Below, in pieces: positions 35,296-45,231 of a stretch of 64,000 nucleotides of DNA. A program made the translations under genes and the position numbers. Under the pieces are notes generated by a model, which was not told the origin of the DNA, searched no databases, and was given only the letters and a program-made list of their open reading frames with translations. This DNA is from Scedosporium boydii (taxonomy: Eukaryota; Ascomycota; Sordariomycetes; Microascales; Microascaceae), in the NCBI GenBank assembly GCA_002221725.1, contig NJFT01000003.1, positions 422,908 through 486,907 of the forward strand, given 5' to 3'. How positions within the stretch are numbered: the first letter of the stretch is position 1; each line of letters begins with the position of its first letter.

Positions 35296-36946
35296 ATGGA
35301 GGCGCCAATCCGGGAGCTCACCCACCGGTCTGTAGTTTCGTGCTTCATTTTTAAAACCCTCTCACCTACTTCCACCGATGCTCCGAAGGTAGCTCTTTTC
35401 AAACGGAGCGACAAGGTCAGTACTTATCAGTAAGTCATCGCCGCCTTTCACACTTGGGGGCCAGACCGCAGGAAAATATCGAGTTCTGGTTGACACCTCC
35501 CGCAGACATAGACTGGCACCCATCTCGGGCTCGGTCGAAACAACAGACCCTACCCCGCTCGACACGGCATGGCGGGAGCTCCATGAGGAGACAACCTTGA
35601 CTAAGAAGTCTCTGCGACTCCGCCGGCAAGGAAAGAAGTATTCTTTCATAGACGAGCGCCTGAAGCGGGAATGGACCATTCACCCGTTCGCTTTTGATCT
35701 CATTCCCATCGAGAAAGGGGGAAAGGGAGAAGCAGGACTTACTATCGACTGGGAGCATGAAGGCTGGGGATGGCATAATCCTCGCGATGTGAATGACAGC
35801 GACGCTTTTGGGGGCGTACCTAGACTTGCTGTAAGCCTTCGTAGGGCCTGGATCGAGTACGACATTGGCGAAGAGGCCGGCAAGATTCTGGCCTCGGGCT
35901 TGGAGGACTTGCAAGAGGATCACCTGAACGGCGCCCGAATCCTCGCGGCAAAGGCCCTCGATACGTTCACGAATGTCGTCGCTGCCCTGGACGCCGAGTC
36001 CCAGGAGGAATGGTGGAAGCAGGCTCGCATGGTAGCCTGGAACGTTTGGAAGAATGGCCGCGAGAGTATGGGAGCTGCCATTCTTAATGTGATGCTCTCA
36101 TCTCTCAAGTTGATTGAAAGTCGCGTTCTTTCGAAATGGAAGGATATGTCTAAAGCCGATCGTGGAAAGGTGGTTCGGGAGGCCCTGGAAGAATATGGGA
36201 GGCAGCGACTTGATCTCAACGAAAATATCTCGAGTTCATTCCAGTCGCTCATCGAATCCCGGTTTTCAAAAGATCGCCCTGTACGAGTGCTTACGCTTTC
36301 TGGAAGCTCTACGATATCGAAGTGCCTCACGGATACAATGCAGGCGACGAACTTCCCATTCGATCTCCGAATCTTGGAATCAAGACCTCGGTTCGAAGGT
36401 GCCGCCCTCGCTGCAAAGACTGTCGATTTTATCGAGAAACTCAACGCGAATTCGGCAACTCCCAACCAGAGCACAGTCACCATCTTTACCGATGCATGCG
36501 CCGCTATTGCTGCCAAGGACGTCGACTTGGTGCTACTTGGAGCCGACGTCATCTCTTCGGATGGCGACGTCTGCAACAAAACGGGGTCTCTGCCTGCCGT
36601 CTTATCCGCCAAGCATGTTTCTCCAACCGTCAAAGTCGTTGCGATTGCCGATAGGGAGAAGGTGTTTCCTTTCGAGCCTCCCGCGCGCGAGGAGAATGAC
36701 CCTGAAGAGATTACCGGGACTTGGTATACAGTGGAGGCGACCGTGGCGGCTGAGGCTACTATTATTCCGGAGAAGGAGCCTGAGAAGAAGCCGGTTGGTG
36801 ATGTGAAGAACTTGTATTTTGAGTGGGTTGAGTCTGGGCTGGTGGATGACTTCGTACTCGAGGATGGTTGTAAGACTGCCGCTGATATTCGGGAAATCGC
36901 CTCGACGGTGGAAAAGGAAGCGAGCGGGTTCTTTGACGACCTGTAA
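35296..36946 (+). CDS. NUDIX-like plus IF2B-domain fusion protein
   Basis: Two exons, 35296-35429 and 35506-36946, encode 524 residues. The join reads VSTYQHRLAPISGS, as expected of the NUDIX fold. Residues ~10-190 form a NUDIX-like domain; the REL-x-EE core of the Nudix box is present (AWRELHEETTL), but the box is spaced one residue differently and its last Gly is replaced, so hydrolase activity is uncertain. Residues ~215-470 form an eIF2B alpha/beta/delta-type (IF2B) Rossmann-like domain, seen in LTLSGSSTISKCL, TDACAAIAAKDVDLVLLGAD and NKTGSLPAVLSAKH. This domain is shared by eIF2B regulatory subunits and by sugar-phosphate isomerases such as MtnA. The GAD and NKTG blocks suggest a ligand-binding site. 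Fusions of this kind are common in filamentous fungi but their role is not known to me. Intron is 76 nt with GTAAGT. Confidence 0.85.
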
Positions 36947-37204
36947 TCATGAATGGCTTGATTTGGGTGTTCGATATTTCAGCAGTAGTGGGTTAAAGGA
37001 AAAGGACATGTGGAATATTAACGTGGAAAACGAGACTGGCCTTATACTTCGCGTGTTTCATCGAAACCCACTGTCTTCTGATCAAGGGATCTTGGATCTC
37101 ATCCAACATTGGTTCTAGTAAACCGGATCATAAACGCCTAGTCAGGCAAATTAGATATCTGCCCTTGCCTTTCCTTCGTGCGGAAAACACCACACAATCT
37201 ATTC

Positions 37205-38204
37205 TTAGCCCATGACTTCGTCCTTCCTCGAGCTAGTCTCTCTCCGAACTCCTGCGATCCGGCCCGTCTCATCCCGAACAGCGAGAACCACCCATATTAG
37301 CCAGACAAAACCAGCTACGACACCATATGAAATAGTGCCGGTCTTTCCAGCACCAGCAACCCATAGACCTAAGCCGCCGTTTATTATCCCAGCCGTGAGA
37401 GCGACACGGCCGACCCAGAGGTGAAGGTGAGACCACATCTGCCGAGTTCCTGTCTTCTTAAACCGTCGATGATGGAGGAGTCCGAGAATAGGCTGGAGCA
37501 GGAGCGCAACGAACACGACGATGCCAATAACAAGGTGGAACCCGATATTGGGCCGAGAGATCTGGTGGTTTGAAGGGATTAGTCTCCCGCTCCGCCGGGG
37601 GGGGGGCAAGCTCCCTTTCTACTTACAACAGTTTGTCCTGTTCTCGGGTTCCTCATATTTCTCCCCAAAGATATGCCAAGCGCCACGGCCGTAAGAAGGC
37701 CTACAAGGCCAAACGCCTGGATTCCCGCATGGAGCCAGACTTTTCCCCCCGTTCGAATGAGTATGGCACCGATTGGGAAAATTCCAACCATAGTGATGGC
37801 GGCCACAGCACCGTGGGCATTGCGCACACGAGCTGCTTTCTCGGGATCGAAGCCGGAATTCACATTGATGCCTGCTGGCGGACCTCCGGCGGGGCCGAAA
37901 CCTGCTCCGGGGCCCCAAGCTCTTTCAGCGTAAGGGTTGACTGGGGGGAAAGCCCTGGCCTTCTTGGTATTGCTGCTGGGAATCGCATCGCTAACTTGAG
38001 GGGAGAATTGCAGGTGGTCAAGGAATTTTATTCGACGGCTCTCGAGTTGGCTCGCTGAATTTGGTGGAGCATTTCTGGATAAGGCGACACCAGCTTTCAC
38101 CAAGTCCGACTGTTAGCCTTCGTTGTGGGACAAAATGGAACAGAACTGGTGTTGGTCCTACCTATGACGAGGCCGAGAAATAACCGGTTTAATCTGTAAT
38201 TCAT
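37205..38204 (-). CDS. Cytochrome b561-type multipass membrane protein
   Basis: Three exons, 38204-38162, 38093-37627 and 37561-37205, encode about 288 residues. The short first exon (MNYRLNRLFLGLVI) spliced to AGVAL makes a signal-peptide-like start; this exon is an inference from a frame-compatible GT-AG pair with a CTAAC branch. A Pro/Gly-rich linker follows. From about residue 95 there are five hydrophobic helices: AVAAITMVGIFPIGAI, HAGIQAFGLVGLLTAVALG, FHLVIGIVVFVALLLQPILG, HLWVGRVALTAGIINGGLGL and YGVVAGFVWLIWVVLAV. His residues (NAHG, WLHAG, GFHL, GLLHHRR, SHLHL) are placed as haem ligands in b561 proteins. Such fungal proteins are predicted transmembrane electron carriers; there is no DOMON domain here, unlike many relatives. 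A run of ten G lies in intron 2. Ends with a charged cytosolic tail. Confidence 0.8.
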
Positions 38205-38816
38205 GATATTTCTTAATCCTTTTGTGCTGATATGCCGTTGGAATTAAAATGATGTTGATCGCAACGGATAGTTGGCGACTCCTTCTGAGAAGCATCGGAC
38301 CTCCCCATTATTTATCTTCTCTGCTTTCCTCTTTGACTTCCGGGATACCCCTCCGGTAGGTCACACAGCATCTGGACATGTCTGAAGGATGCAAGTCGAG
38401 ACAACAGAGGACTGCTCCAACTGGCCGTCCCCAACTCCGTGCACCCGGTCGGACATCTCATTGCTGGGTGGGCTGTGCTGACCTGGACTAAGTTTTGGTC
38501 AAGGCATGAGAGAACTGTGGGAGAATCGAGCTCAGAGCTTATTACGGCCTCGGCCGGATGAAGGAAGGAGATGTTGGGTGCCTCATCTTCCAATCAGATC
38601 TGGGGAATGACCTGGAGGTGTCGTTCAGTTGGGGCTTGGCGACATACAGAGAACGGGTGACTTCCGACGCAGGGCCGAGAGGTAATTCGACCTCGAATGA
38701 GCATCATGGAGCAGGTGGGCTGGGATGGAAAAAAACTACACCGATGCAAAATGGTGGTGATATAATCGTCCTTGACATTATCCCTGTCTAATATCTACGC
38801 CTTTTCCGATATCTAA
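38205..38816. other. Intergenic region
   Basis: This 610-bp region holds the promoter of the b561 gene and the 3' flank of the WW/FF gene. No further element is recognisable. Confidence 0.4.
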
Positions 38817-40520
38817 TTAGCCCTCGTCTCCATCGCCCTGCAACTGACTTATCAATCCACGCTTCCCAACTTGCATAGCTCTCTCTATCTCTCTTTCGCC
38901 CTCCCGTAATCTAGCCTTCGCAATCTCACGATTCCGCCTATCCCTCTCCTTCTGCTGTTCGATAGCCTTGTTCCTCTGCTCCAGGGCCCTCTCACGCTTC
39001 TCCCTCGCCTCCTTAGCCTTGGCCTCTTCCGCGCTCGGCCCCAGTGCCCGTTCTTCTCCGCCCGGAGGAGGTCCCAAGGTTTGCACATAAGCCTCAATCA
39101 AAGGATCCCGGGTAGGCTTAGGTAGACCTATGAACCTGACGTCGGCCCGGACCTCGGGAGGAAGCGAAGACCGGTCGCAGGAGTTGTTGAGGACAGCCAG
39201 CGGCAGGCTCTTCAAGAATGTCGTCAACTCAGACTTGAGCGTCGACTGGGGCAGTTTCAGTTTGTTAATGTACTCTCGGTACCACTTTTCCCTGTCCTTG
39301 TCTGACAGAGCAAAGTCCTTCATGCAAGCCTCCTTCCGATATTTCCGCTTGAACTCAGGCCAGTAGAGCTTCGGCGTCGCGTTCTTTTCCAAAAACAGCA
39401 TGTACGTCACTCGTGGATCTGGCTTCTCTTCCTTCTCCTTGCGCTCCTTTAGTTCCCGGATCTTGGCCCTGGACCACTCCTCCCAGACATCCTTCCTAGC
39501 CTTTGTAGTTGATAAGACGGTATACCTGGGATCGTCGACAATCTTGCCCTCCTCGATGAGTTTGTCCCAGGAGCTGTAGGGGTTGATCTTGAAGTCGTTG
39601 AGCAAATCTTTGAAAAGTTCGCCGGCGTCCTCTTCCGAGAATTCTGGAATCTCCTCGTAGCCGTAGTCTCCTTGCTCCATCGCTCGTTCTTGGGCCATCA
39701 GCTGCAACTGAAGAGCCAATTCCTCCTCGTCGAAATCTGCCATTTCTTCGCCGGCGACATCTTCAGTCCGCTGCCGCTTCGAGCGATGTTCGTCGGCCTC
39801 GTCATCCTCTGCGAGTTCCGCTTCGTCGGCTTCCTCGGCCTCCTCGTCCGTTACTTCGACCTCTTCGTACTCGGAACTGTCATATAATTCTTCCGTCGCC
39901 TTTTCGGCTGCAACAGGCGCTACCGTCTCTTGGGGTTTCGAAGCAGAGTCTTCCAGAGCGCCCTTCTCTGACGTCTCCTTCTTCTCCGCCTTTCCCGCTT
40001 TCGCTAACACCCTAGCCTTATCGAGCTCCAAAATTCCCGGCATGAGCTTCTCAGGTATGCGCCAGTAGCTAGCATTCTTCTCCGGGTTATACACGAATCT
40101 CCGCCCGTACTTGGTCGAGACTAGGATCCAAGGCTCGTAGCCGGGGATGGGCTCTTTCGATCTCGGCTTGTCGTTCGGCTGGGGCTTTGGCTTCGAGTCT
40201 CGTTGGTCGCGAACATGGGACGGCCGGGTTTGGGCTTGATGCCGCGCGAGCCAGGCGTTGGCGACGGCGGGATCGGATAAGTTGGGGATCGCTTGGGGTC
40301 GTTGGGGGAAGGCGCCGGGGAATGTCCCCGGTGCGAAGGGTTGGGGAGCTGCAGGGGTCGGTTGAGAGACTGGGGGCGTCGGCCGCTTGTAGGTGGACTC
40401 CTTTGTCGCGGCATTATAGTAGTAGGTGTGGCCCGTAGGAGCTTTGTGTTCGGTCCATCCTGGAGGTAGTGGGGGTTGGGCGTCGGGATGTGTGGATGGT
40501 TTGTACGTTGATTTAAGCAT
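38817..40520 (-). CDS. WW/FF-domain protein, Urn1/Dre4-like splicing-associated factor
   Basis: One exon encodes 567 residues. A WW domain lies at residues ~17-48 (LPPGWTEHKAPTGHTYYYN), with Trp22 kept but the second signature Trp replaced by Tyr44. A WW-like segment at ~130-158 has WILVSTKYGRRFVYNP. An acidic stretch covers ~209-245 and 255-300. An FF domain at ~300-356 (FKDLLNDFKINPYSSWDKL) is followed by an FF-like region to ~425. A Lys/Arg/Glu-rich coiled-coil tail ends the protein. This order matches the Urn1 (budding yeast) and Dre4 (fission yeast) group linked to the spliceosome, smaller than Prp40, which has two WW and several FF domains. WW domains bind proline motifs and FF domains bind phospho-CTD-like peptides; the role here follows from the family. 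Confidence 0.85.
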   Translation of the reverse strand: MLKSTYKPSTHPDAQPPLPPGWTEHKAPTGHTYYYNAATKESTYKRPTPPVSQPTPAAPQPFAPGTFPGAFPQRPQAIPNLSDPAVANAWLARHQAQTRPSHVRDQRDSKPKPQPNDKPRSKEPIPGYEPWILVSTKYGRRFVYNPEKNASYWRIPEKLMPGILELDKARVLAKAGKAEKKETSEKGALEDSASKPQETVAPVAAEKATEELYDSSEYEEVEVTDEEAEEADEAELAEDDEADEHRSKRQRTEDVAGEEMADFDEEELALQLQLMAQERAMEQGDYGYEEIPEFSEEDAGELFKDLLNDFKINPYSSWDKLIEEGKIVDDPRYTVLSTTKARKDVWEEWSRAKIRELKERKEKEEKPDPRVTYMLFLEKNATPKLYWPEFKRKYRKEACMKDFALSDKDREKWYREYINKLKLPQSTLKSELTTFLKSLPLAVLNNSCDRSSLPPEVRADVRFIGLPKPTRDPLIEAYVQTLGPPPGGEERALGPSAEEAKAKEAREKRERALEQRNKAIEQQKERDRRNREIAKARLREGEREIERAMQVGKRGLISQLQGDGDEG

Positions 40521-41339
40521 TTTCGTGGGAATTTGAGAGAATGGAGCTGGATGGGGTTAAAGTAGATCGGCCCAAAGGTCCATGTCGTCTCAGGAGGGGG
40601 TAAAGACGAATGGGTGAGGCGAGATGGCTTTATACGCGTGGAGTGAGAAATCGATGATGTTGATTGAAGATTCAAGAAGTTATCGAGTCTCGTGCTCCTT
40701 AAGCCTAAGTACTCGGATTGTGCAATATCGCATATAAAGATGTGATGTCTTCCAGAGGCCTTAATTCGCCCTAAGTTCTCACTTTCCATCTACATTTTAC
40801 AAAATAGATGATACTGGCGTATTATTCTCCCTCTACTGTAAATTAAATTTGAATCTTCAGACTTGGAACGGAAATTTAGAAGCTCTAATTTCTCCAAGTT
40901 CATCTTGCGGAATGCGAATAGATACGAAGTATGTACATAGGCATTATAGTGCAAATACGAGCAGTGACATTTGAGGCTGTGAGAAGTTGACACTGTCTGA
41001 AGTCGCCAGGCTCAAACTCTCGTTGAGCTCACAACTCAACACAGCCCATCCATGACCATACCCGGATGGTTCATGAATCGGCGGACAGCTCGCAATCGTA
41101 CTTATGAGCTAGTGTCAGAGCGGAATAGACGTGCTCGCTAGTTATTCACTGGAGGGGAAAACCCTTGGAAATTACCGACCAATCTACCAAGGCCGCCCTC
41201 TACAGCCCCGTCTCGCCTTCTGGCCCGTTAATGAGGACGTCCTGGGTTTTCTGCCTCGAGGTTGGGCCGGGTTCAAGAGAACGCCCTGTATGATAAGAGA
41301 ATTCCAGGCAAGCCGGCGGTGACATTTGCGAAACTCACG
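40521..41339. other. Divergent promoter region
   Basis: About 820 bp shared by the WW/FF gene and the PAP2 gene. It contains TACGAAGTA at 40923-40931 and an AT-rich part at 40790-40930. No coding potential apart from a shadow of the neighbouring gene. Confidence 0.4.
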
Positions 41340-42474
41340 ATGCCGCCCACTCGGAACGGTTCGGCTGGGCCTCCAGCCAAGCTGGCGTCCGTCCAGGGCC
41401 TCTGGCAGGTATGCTCATCCCCCATCCCCGTCGCCTTTCTCGAAGTTGTGATCGGTTTACAACGTTTCAATGTTGGATGGCTGACATCATGACGCCGAAG
41501 CGTACTTATGCAGCAGATTACATCGGCTTTGCCGTTCTGCTCTTCTTATATCTCATGGTGAGTATCTAAGTGGGAGGTCTCGGCGCAGCCACCCGTTCTC
41601 AGGCCAAATCTAACTTCGTCTCCGAGATGGTCTTCTTTGTCGAACCATTCCACCGAATGTTCTTCATAAATGACTTGAATATTTCCTATCCTCATGCTGA
41701 GGTTGAGCGAGTACCAGTCAGTAAGTATAAATCGCAATCCCTACGGTGCTGTCCGCGGCTGTCGCTGACTTCAGTCTTTCTTTAACAGCTATGAATTTCG
41801 TATATGCCCTCTTCATACCCCTTGGCGTCCTGATTCTATACAACATGATAGCCCGATCCCCCGTCCACAAGCACGAAGTCACGTACCTCTCCTTCGCCAT
41901 CGCCCTAATTCTAACCTCCTTCATCACCGACCTCGTGAAAAACACCGTCGGCCGCCCCCGCCCCGACCTCCTCTCCCGCTGCAAACCCTCGCCCGACACC
42001 CCGTCCAACACCCTTGTCACCATCTCCGTCTGCACCGAAACAAACCACCACACCCTCCACGACGGCTGGCGCTCCTTCCCCTCGGGCCACTCCTCCTTCT
42101 CCTTCGCCGGCCTCGGCTTCCTCAGCATCTTCCTCGCAGGCCAGCTCCGCATTTTCCGCCACGCGCAGGGCGGCCGCGACCTGAGCCGCGCCTTGCTCTG
42201 CCTCATTCCTTTGTTGGCGGCCGCCCTTATCGCCATTAGTCGCTGCGAGGACTACCGCCATGATGTCTACGATGTGTGCTGTGGCTCTCTGCTCGGCTTC
42301 GTCGTCGCGTACTGGAGTTATAGACGGCACTGGCCGCACCTTACGGCGAGGGATTGTCATGAGCCGTATCCTAAGCCTGAGGTGGCTCCTCCGGGGTGGA
42401 ATAGGGTACGGGACGAGGAGAGCGGCGTGGCTGGTTTGAATGATGTAGGCTTTGAAATGTCTGAATTACGTTAA
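41340..42474 (+). CDS. PAP2-family lipid phosphate phosphatase (DPP1/LPP1-like)
   Basis: Four exons, 41340-41408, 41501-41557, 41627-41720 and 41789-42474, encode 301 residues. The enzyme class removes phosphate from diacylglycerol pyrophosphate, phosphatidate and similar lipids in a membrane. Catalytic motifs are all present: KNTVGRPRP (~124-132), FPSGHSSF (~170-177) and SRCEDYRHDVYD (~224-235). Six hydrophobic helices surround them, for example DYIGFAVLLFLYLMMVFF and MNFVYALFIPLGVLILY. The FVEPFHRMFFINDLNISYPHA block after the first helix is typical of fungal Dpp1 proteins. Exon 1 is short and its join (GLWQ to RTYAADY) rests on a frame-preserving GT-AG pair with a CTGAC branch, so the first 23 residues are the least certain part. 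It converges with the proteasome gene. Confidence 0.9.
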
Positions 42475-42899
42475 TCCTGCGATATCGTGCTGATTGCCTC
42501 TCAGGAGAACCATTGAAGTTGTTGGTATATCTATCTACACTCGCTCGACCAAAAAGAAACTTGCCTCAAATTTCGGCCCTCATTCCACAAACTTGTAACT
42601 TTGGGAGTACTACACCCTAATCATCTCAATCTACGCCAGAATTCATTGTCGCTTTTCATGGGCCGGCGTTTAAGGGGAGGCGTATCGCGTTGAACCCTAG
42701 GCGCATATATTTATAAGAAAATGCGGAGGATGGTAGGCAGAATGTGCACATTTCTACTGCAGTCAGGTAGTCATTGGTTCCAGATATCTAGCTATGTAAT
42801 ACAAGGGTACCTGGCACCGGAGGATGCAGGTACATTACGAGACCCTCGCTCCGGTCTCCCTCACGTCCCAGCACAACAAAATCAACCATGTACAGCAGC
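42475..42899. other. 3' flanks of converging genes
   Basis: This 425-bp interval lies between the ends of the PAP2 and proteasome genes. AT-rich words such as ATATATTTATAAG at 42707-42719 could serve 3' end formation. Nothing else is visible. Confidence 0.4.
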
Positions 42900-43899
42900 T
42901 TATTTGTCGTCGGTGGACTCGTCCTTGGCCAAATCGTGTTCCTTGAGCAGCGCGGTGATTTCGTCGGCGCTCCAAAGGCGGTGATAGATCTTTCCGTCGC
43001 TTGTCTGGCCTACTGTCGCAAACTCGACTATAGTAGAAATATGTCATCAGTAAAAGTCGACAAAAGGACCGTAACCTGGATGGGAACTGGGACGTACTCT
43101 TTTCACTGCTGAGCTTGGTCGAGTCCATGGTCTTGCTGAGCACCTTGACAGCAAGGGCGCAAGCCTCCTTGAGCGTGCAATCTTCCTTGTAATCCTGCTT
43201 CAACAAGCTCTGGGCGCTAGCGTGATTCGCTCCGGCGCTCGTCGCCTTCCAACCACCGTAGTTTCCAGAGGGGTTGCTGTGATAGAGCTGGAACTGTCGG
43301 CGGGGGTCCCAACCCGCGTAGATGAACGACACACCGAAAGGTCGGAGACCACCGTGTTGGGTGTAGCCCTGCTTGAGATCGCAGAGCCTCCGCACAAGCT
43401 GTTCGCAGGGGATATCTTCGTCGTAGGTGAGAAGGTAGCGCTGGGCAACTTGTCTCGCGTATGTGATGAGGATGTTGGCATCGGCTGTCATTCCGGCGAC
43501 GGCGCAGATCATGTTGCTACATTCGATGAAGACGGTATTAGCTACCACGTTCGCTAGAGAGGGCAAGGGCCGCCTGGAGAGCAGGAAAACGTACTCATTC
43601 AAGATGTAGAGCTTCTCTGCAGAGGTATCTTGCTCGAGGAGCTTAGAGGTGACTTTCCTCTCCGCCGCTAATACGATGCCATCCTTGGCAAGGATACCAA
43701 TGGCTGTGCCAGCGTGAGAAATGGCTTCCAGGGCATATTCGACTTGGTACAATCGTCCTTCGGGAGAGAAGATGGTAGTCTAAGGGGGAGAGCGTCCAGC
43801 GTTAGCCCGGCATATCATAAGAAAGACGGAATATATCCGACGAGGCCGAGGCGATGGGCAAGGGCTTCAACATACTCGAGAATCGTATCTACGGGCCAT
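42900..43899 (-). CDS. PRE9: 20S proteasome subunit alpha type-4 (yeast alpha3)
   Basis: Four exons, 43899-43876, 43779-43595, 43516-43098 and 43027-42900, encode 251 residues. The joins rebuild the family consensus: MARRYDSR to [24 protein letters not shown] to [17 protein letters not shown], and KLSSEK to IEFATVGQ. The protein is one of seven alpha subunits forming the outer rings of the 20S core, gating substrate entry; it is catalytically inactive. The proteasome alpha signature ([20 protein letters not shown]) is complete. Further family blocks are [41 protein letters not shown] and [13 protein letters not shown]. The C-terminal tail ([14 protein letters not shown]) is acidic, as usual. 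Length fits the family (about 250-260). Introns of 96, 78 and 70 nt. A near match to the proteasome control element GGTGGCAAA lies upstream at 44515-44523. Confidence 0.96.
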
Positions 43900-45231
43900 C
43901 GTGAAGGCGGTGGGAGAGCGATGTTAAGGTGGGCGGAAATCTATCGACGGTTTGGAAGAGGGGAGTTGCGGGATGGAGGAGACGAAATCGCGAAATCAAG
44001 GATTATCGTTGCCTCAATGGGTATCGTTCAAAGGGGATTGCGGACGAAACCCGAAAATGTGATTGTGTGGATGGTGATGTATGATGATTGAATGCTGCTT
44101 TCCTGGACACGGCTGAAGCTTCGATGAGCTCCCCAGAGCCAAGCAAGATGCGTCGCTCCAGGCAATCAAGCGCCGCGTAGTGAGTTTAGGTCCTGTCCGC
44201 GCTGGCAACAACTGCCTGTGACTGGCACGTTTGGGATGACTAATCCAGATTCTGCCCTAGTTTAGCCGAATCGAGTCTTGAACCCTAAGATATTAGGCAC
44301 CCATATTCCGCGACGACGTGAACTTGGTCGTGTGATGGGGTCGAACTTTCCATCATATAAACAACCCACTGCCACATGAAGAGCCGAAGAGGAGAAAAAT
44401 AAAAATTAGAAAATTCCTTCTCATATTTTCCACAACCTTCTTCATCCTCCGTCGCAGATCGCATCCAACTTCTCAAAACCATCCGAACAACGCGTGGGCT
44501 TCTCACGTGCAAAAGTTGCCACCAGTCGACGAAAAATAGGGTCTTGACATTTGCGACGACGTCAAATCCCTCCAGCCACAAACGTCACGGGTCCCAAACC
44601 CCAGATTTATCATCAATCGCAATCAAATCCAACAACACTTAACGCGCTTCGCCACTCAACTCCTTTCCCATCAACGTTTCTGCCATTTCCGCCATTTCCA
44701 CCCGCTCGCGATTATTGCGTCTATCAACCCGTATAATTCGACTGCTGGTCTGTCTCACTGACATTCACAGAGCCTCATCCCCCACTTCGGCATCGAACAC
44801 TATCTATCCCAAGCGATAGGAGGCAAACTGTCGCGTCCAGTCTTCTCTGGACCATCACTGCTTCTCCAAAATATCGTAGAGGACTATCTTGGAACTACTT
44901 CCCACCGTTTGCGGGCAGGATACGGGATATTGGAACAATTACTCGTCTCTCGTGCCCTTCGCGCTTCTGCGAAAGAAAAAAAGTTGTCCATTACCTGCGA
45001 TGCGCAAGTGACGTTCTGGACTCAGATTAGTCCCTTTGCGTAACAATTGATCAGAAGAATCATAAAGAGAGTCTTGTGTGTAATAACTTGCCGCACAAGA
45101 GTTCCGACAGGGGCTAGCCTAGATCGTGGCTAGTAGTTGTCTTTGTTGTAGAAGCTTTCCTTTCTTTTTTCTTATTCTTTCTTCCTATACTCGACGACGT
45201 AATTCTTTAGTCTCATTCGCGAGATTCCACG
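43900..45231. other. Divergent promoter between PRE9 and the Bye1-like gene
   Basis: No coding sequence is supportable in this 1.3 kb. On the minus strand, facing PRE9, 44515-44523 reads GGTGGCAAC, one base off the yeast PACE element GGTGGCAAA. The last ~600 bp are rich in C/T and TTTCTT words and probably contain the leader of the downstream gene. Confidence 0.4.

Noticed and set aside
40121..40789. 222-codon minus-strand frame over the start of the WW/FF gene
   Set aside because: Overlaps the real gene in another frame; Ser/Pro/Arg-rich shadow without a domain.
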